From contig JBJKVP010000003.1 in the NCBI GenBank assembly GCA_045562535.1, forward strand, positions 186,001 through 250,000: a stretch of DNA of 64,000 nucleotides, read 5' to 3'. Source of the DNA: UBA6926 sp045562535 (GTDB lineage Bacteria; Chloroflexota; Dehalococcoidia; UBA6926). The position numbers were made by a program, and so were the translations under genes. Below the pieces are notes generated by a model. It saw only the letters and a program-made list of their open reading frames with translations, was not told where the DNA came from and made no database searches. This document shows positions 61,074 through 64,000 of this stretch, piece by piece (the stretch's first letter is position 1; each line of letters begins with the position of its first letter).

Positions 61074-61188
61074 AGTCGATGATCTCCTTTTTTAACCGCG
61101 TTCTAATTAACAATCACTACTATAATTTTATTTACTTTGTCCCGCAAGAGGTAGTTATTTAACAAAATCAGATTAATTCAATAAAAAT

Positions 61189-61572
61189 CTAATCAGTATT
61201 CTCAAAATCAATCGTTTGTGTAGTTTCAGGATTTCCTTGAGCACTACCATGATTATGACCAGAGGCCATTTCTCCTGCTTGTATAAATGCGTTCAAGGCC
61301 TCCAACACAAAATTCTCAGGAGAGAGATTAACATCCTTCGATAAATCTTTGATTTGACGTGCTAAAACCCCAGTGAAACCAACTACAAGCCCTTCAGGAT
61401 GAGCCCATGAATCCAACCTAAACAATTGGTCGGGCTTTATCGTGAAAACAAGGGTTCCATCTTCCGGATCATTAACGGATCCTCCAATAACATCTATGCC
61501 CGCATTACCTTGCTGAGCCCATATATCTGTTTCTCCCCTAGATATTACGTAGCGCCCTCGAAAAATACCCAT
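61189..61572 (-). CDS. Unknown protein with His-containing tail
   Basis: 127 residues with GAGGAG before the ATG. No family is recognised. The first 70 residues look beta-rich (RGRYVISRGETDIWAQQGNA, TLVFTIKPDQLFRLDSWAHP); a helix at about 80-105 follows. The tail contains GHNHGSAQ, which might bind metal. It lies upstream of the MIP18 gene on the same strand by 115 bases and divergent from the HesB gene. A role in Fe-S handling is only suggested by position. Confidence 0.6.
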   Translation of the reverse strand: MGIFRGRYVISRGETDIWAQQGNAGIDVIGGSVNDPEDGTLVFTIKPDQLFRLDSWAHPEGLVVGFTGVLARQIKDLSKDVNLSPENFVLEALNAFIQAGEMASGHNHGSAQGNPETTQTIDFENTD

Positions 61573-61711
61573 ACTTTCTCCTCAGATTTATTCATCAACT
61601 AGTTTCTTATTATCTTATTCAGTAAGCAAGTTTATCTACTAATCGTAATCCAGTATAGCTATAACTCGGATATTGACGATTAGATTTAAACAAAATCTCA
61701 TAGTATAGTAA

Positions 61712-61740
61712 TGGACACATATCTTTGTATTAGTTATAAT
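61712..61740 (+). promoter_or_regulatory. Promoter for the HesB gene
   Basis: TGGACA (five of six positions) and perfect TATAAT are separated by 17 bases, 38 bases before the start of the HesB-type gene. This is a good sigma70-type match. Confidence 0.65.
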
Positions 61741-61778
61741 TTACCAGTAAATAAATCGGCTTTTGGGAGGCACACACA

Positions 61779-62126
61779 ATGATAACCGTCACAGAAACAG
61801 CTGCAGATAAGCTTATAGACTTGTTTAAAGAGCAAGATTCAGAGGGCTCTGCGCTAAGAGTATTTGTAAAAGGGGATACCGAAGGAGCTCCTCAGTTTGG
61901 TATGTCTATTGAGCCTGAACCATCAGATAAAGACGAAGTAGTTGAAGCTTTTGGTGTTAAGGTAGTAATCGACGAAGAAAGCCTTCCTTGGGTAATTGGA
62001 TCTGAAATCGATTATGTTGAGACTATTCAACAGCAAGGATTTACCATAAGAAACCCAAATGTCATGGCTGGTTGTGGATGTGGTGCTGGTGGTGGCGCCT
62101 GTGCTTGTTCCGCCGCACAAGCCTAA
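61779..62126 (+). CDS. HesB/IscA-type Fe-S protein with altered cysteines
   Basis: 115 residues with GGGAGG before the ATG. The fold is that of A-type carriers: MITVTETAADKLIDL, ALRVFVKGD, GVKVVIDEESLPWVIGSEID and GFTIRNPNVMAGCGCG. The first of three cluster cysteines (in the usual GGCSG segment) is replaced by Glu35 (DTEGAPQFGM). The C-terminal CGCG is kept (Cys99, Cys101) and extended by GAGGGACACSAAQA, adding Cys108 and Cys110. It may hold a cluster with a different ligand set or be a specialised carrier. The strong terminator at 62143 follows. Confidence 0.88.
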   Translation: MITVTETAADKLIDLFKEQDSEGSALRVFVKGDTEGAPQFGMSIEPEPSDKDEVVEAFGVKVVIDEESLPWVIGSEIDYVETIQQQGFTIRNPNVMAGCGCGAGGGACACSAAQA

Positions 62127-62142
62127 CTAAAAAGACAATATT

Positions 62143-62175
62143 AAAAACCGCTTCACGTTATGTGAAGCGGTTTTT
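62143..62175. terminator. Bidirectional intrinsic terminator
   Basis: AAAAACCGCTTCAC and GTGAAGCGGTTTTT form a perfect 14-base-pair stem with loop GTTAT. T-runs appear on both strands, so it can end both the HesB transcript and the convergent MMPL transcript. Confidence 0.95.
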
Positions 62176-62180
62176 CTATT

Positions 62181-64000
62181 TTAAGCTTTCCTTCCTGGTC
62201 GAATATTTGATAAGAAAGCAGGAGCCCACCAATTCCATTTACCAAACAATTTCATCAACGCGGGAACCATAAGCGATCGAACAATCGTTACATCAATAGT
62301 TACACCGATAACCAATCCTATAGCCCAAATCTTTATGAGCAAAAGATCTCCGGTCGCGAATCCTAGGCCTACTAAAATGATAATCAATGCTGCACTAGTT
62401 ATAACTGGACCAGTCTTTTCAAGACCCTCAGGAATTGCTTTGTTATTATCGCCAGTCCGTAAATAGGACTCTCTTATCCGCGATAGTAGAAAAACCTCAT
62501 AATCCATGCTGATACCGAACAATATGAAGAAAAGCAATATAGGTAACGTCGCTTCTATCTGCCCAGTAGCCTCTACTCCTGTAATACCTGAAAGACGGCC
62601 CTCTTGAAAAATGAAAACCAGTGCACCAAAACTAGCAAAAATGCTGAGAGCATTCATTGCTACTGCTTTTGCTGGAAGCAGGACCGAGCGGAACAAAATG
62701 AACAAAGCAAAGTAAATAGCAATCACCACTAAGGCAATTGCAAACGGAAAACGATCATACAGAAAATCAACGCTGTCCATTACACCAGCGGTCAAACCAG
62801 TAGAATACGCATCAATAGTGGGACCTCGAGGCTGATATGACCGGATGTCCGAAACAAGCTCTCTAGCTTTTAGGTCAGTTCCAGAGAAAGTAGTATTCAC
62901 CGTGATATAAGTAATATCTGCTGAACTCAAAGCATTAACCTGCCTTTTCATTTCATCGTCAGGGATCAAGTCAAATTGAGAATAATAGGCAATATAGTCC
63001 TGGGTATCCCACGCACTATGGAAATCTACTATGCTAAACACTGAATCAACCCGCGAATCGCTCCCTATTTTAGAAGTGAAATCTCTCAATTGTTCTACTG
63101 CTTGAGCACTCTTTATAGACCCATCTCTAGCTTTAACCGCAATGATAATAGGGTAGGACCAACCTGGTCCAAAGTGTTCTTTTATTATCTCCATCCCCTT
63201 ACGAGATTCGTAAGATTCTGGAAGCATATCCGCTGCAGGGGCACCCAACTGAATACGCTGGAAAGGTATACCAGCAAATAACAATATACATAGAACCGGG
63301 ACTGCAATTATTAAAGGTCTTCTCATAACAAATTTACTCATCGTGGACCAAAAAGTATTGGCAGCGTGTCGCCTTGTAAAAGGTACACGATAACGGTTTA
63401 CTCTGGTACCAATTATCGAAAGAAGCGCAGGGGTCAGCGTCAAGGCTAAAGCCGCTGAAAGAGCAATAACAATAATTCCTCCAACTGCGATCGAACGTAA
63501 CATTACAATATCAAAAAAGAGAAGGCCCGCCAGACCTAAAGAAGTCGTCGATGCAGAAAAGAAAACTGATTTTCCTGCTGTCTCTACAGTTTTTATCACA
63601 GATTCTCTTACACTAAGACTATCAAGCTCTTCACGGAATCTACTTACTATCAAAAGAGAATAATCTACGGAGGCACCCAAACCTAAGAATGTAGCAATAT
63701 TTAAACTAAAAACAGACATCTCCATGGTTAAGCTTGCAAGAAAAATTAAACCCACTGTTCCTGCTATAGCAACTAAACCAGTTATCAGTGGTATAAATGC
63801 AGCAAGTGCCGCACCAAAAACAAAAAGAAGGACCAACAAAACAAGCGGCAAACTAACCGTCTCCCCACGCCTGAGATCATTTTCACTAGCCTTCTCAATA
63901 TCGTAAAAAACTGACGCGAATCCTGTCACATATACCGAGATACCTTTTTGTTCTTCTATCAAAGAACGGATCTCGGGCACTAGTCTCTGGGTTTCATCGA
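62181..64000 (-). CDS. MMPL/RND superfamily transporter, N-terminus cut by window edge
   Basis: At least 606 residues, open to the right window end; the true start lies outside. The visible part begins with outer-domain sequence, then two blocks of membrane helices (about 50-190 and 410-590) with a soluble domain between. Motifs include LGASVDYSLLIVSRFREEL and FGISMDYEVFLLSRIRESYL, matched GxSxDY segments of the MMPL family in each half. Such proteins export lipids or drugs using the proton gradient. The C-terminus ends in a basic tail (FLSNIRPGRKA) just before the terminator. The substrate is unknown. Confidence 0.9.
   Translation of the reverse strand, partial: DETQRLVPEIRSLIEEQKGISVYVTGFASVFYDIEKASENDLRRGETVSLPLVLLVLLFVFGAALAAFIPLITGLVAIAGTVGLIFLASLTMEMSVFSLNIATFLGLGASVDYSLLIVSRFREELDSLSVRESVIKTVETAGKSVFFSASTTSLGLAGLLFFDIVMLRSIAVGGIIVIALSAALALTLTPALLSIIGTRVNRYRVPFTRRHAANTFWSTMSKFVMRRPLIIAVPVLCILLFAGIPFQRIQLGAPAADMLPESYESRKGMEIIKEHFGPGWSYPIIIAVKARDGSIKSAQAVEQLRDFTSKIGSDSRVDSVFSIVDFHSAWDTQDYIAYYSQFDLIPDDEMKRQVNALSSADITYITVNTTFSGTDLKARELVSDIRSYQPRGPTIDAYSTGLTAGVMDSVDFLYDRFPFAIALVVIAIYFALFILFRSVLLPAKAVAMNALSIFASFGALVFIFQEGRLSGITGVEATGQIEATLPILLFFILFGISMDYEVFLLSRIRESYLRTGDNNKAIPEGLEKTGPVITSAALIIILVGLGFATGDLLLIKIWAIGLVIGVTIDVTIVRSLMVPALMKLFGKWNWWAPAFLSNIRPGRKA

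Noticed and set aside
1..64000. CRISPR arrays, insertion sequences, rRNA, tmRNA
   Set aside because: No regularly spaced direct repeats, transposase motifs or recognisable structural RNA beyond two tRNAs were found by reading.

Overview
The window is an AT-rich bacterial chromosome segment, almost fully coding, with short intergenic gaps, frequent GTG/TTG starts and gene pairs that touch or overlap. No phage, insertion sequence, plasmid or CRISPR sequence is visible. Gene content points to a free-living, probably marine Chloroflexota lineage (SAR202 / Dehalococcoidia type). Pointers are the expanded crotonase, CoA-transferase and thiolase-like genes, a DUF6391-like protein, a geranylgeranyl-reductase-like flavoprotein, HadA/HadB-like dehydratase genes and an MshA-like glycosyltransferase. 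This placement is an inference from gene content; no rRNA gene is present to test it.

Layout. 1-4.7 kb: a cut-off helix-turn-helix gene, a DUF6391-like gene, tRNA-Arg(UCU), a class III CoA-transferase, folB, mgtE and dut. 4.7-11.4 kb (minus strand): a catabolic-looking block with a geranylgeranyl-reductase-like flavoprotein, an MDR oxidoreductase, three tandem near-identical crotonases, a Zn-ribbon Nudix hydrolase and a fourth crotonase. 11.5-18.4 kb: uvrC, a small basic membrane protein, a cytidylate-kinase-like protein, a Xer recombinase, lgt and recJ. 18.4-22.5 kb: type II fatty acid synthesis, with fabF divergent from two hot-dog dehydratase genes, plsX and fabG. 22.5-29.7 kb: a Nudix CoA pyrophosphatase, mfd, glyA and the rpsF-ssb-rpsR cluster. 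29.8-37.8 kb: a PpiC foldase, hom-thrC, folE, a FemAB/GNAT-like transferase, an MshA-like glycosyltransferase, a PIG-L deacetylase and a CpsB-like PHP phosphatase.

37.8-50.8 kb holds ilvE and a methyltransferase on the minus strand. These are followed by a consensus promoter and a T-box leader with a Leu (CUC) specifier, which drives ilvB-ilvH-ilvC-leuA-leuC-leuD-leuB-cimA and an unrecognised gene with an internally duplicated domain. The operon makes leucine and valine precursors, and isoleucine precursor by the citramalate route; ilvD is not in the window. 50.8-55.5 kb (minus strand) holds ftsH, larB, selD, an M67 metalloprotease and two small membrane proteins. selD is itself a selenoprotein gene with an in-frame TGA, so the organism should have Sec insertion machinery elsewhere.

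55.7-64 kb contains a Na/Ca exchanger, a thiolase-like protein lacking the usual cysteine, tRNA-Pro(GGG), prfB with its programmed +1 frameshift, a lipoprotein, a CDP-alcohol phosphatidyltransferase, a MIP18/DUF59 Fe-S protein, an unknown protein, an A-type (HesB) Fe-S protein, a strong bidirectional terminator and an MMPL transporter cut by the right edge.

Most of the window is conserved core metabolism. The parts most worth a second look are the selenoprotein SelD, the triplicated crotonases that lack both hydratase glutamates, the glycosyltransferase/deacetylase/PHP block, the duplicated-domain protein ending the T-box operon, and the HesB and thiolase proteins with altered key residues.
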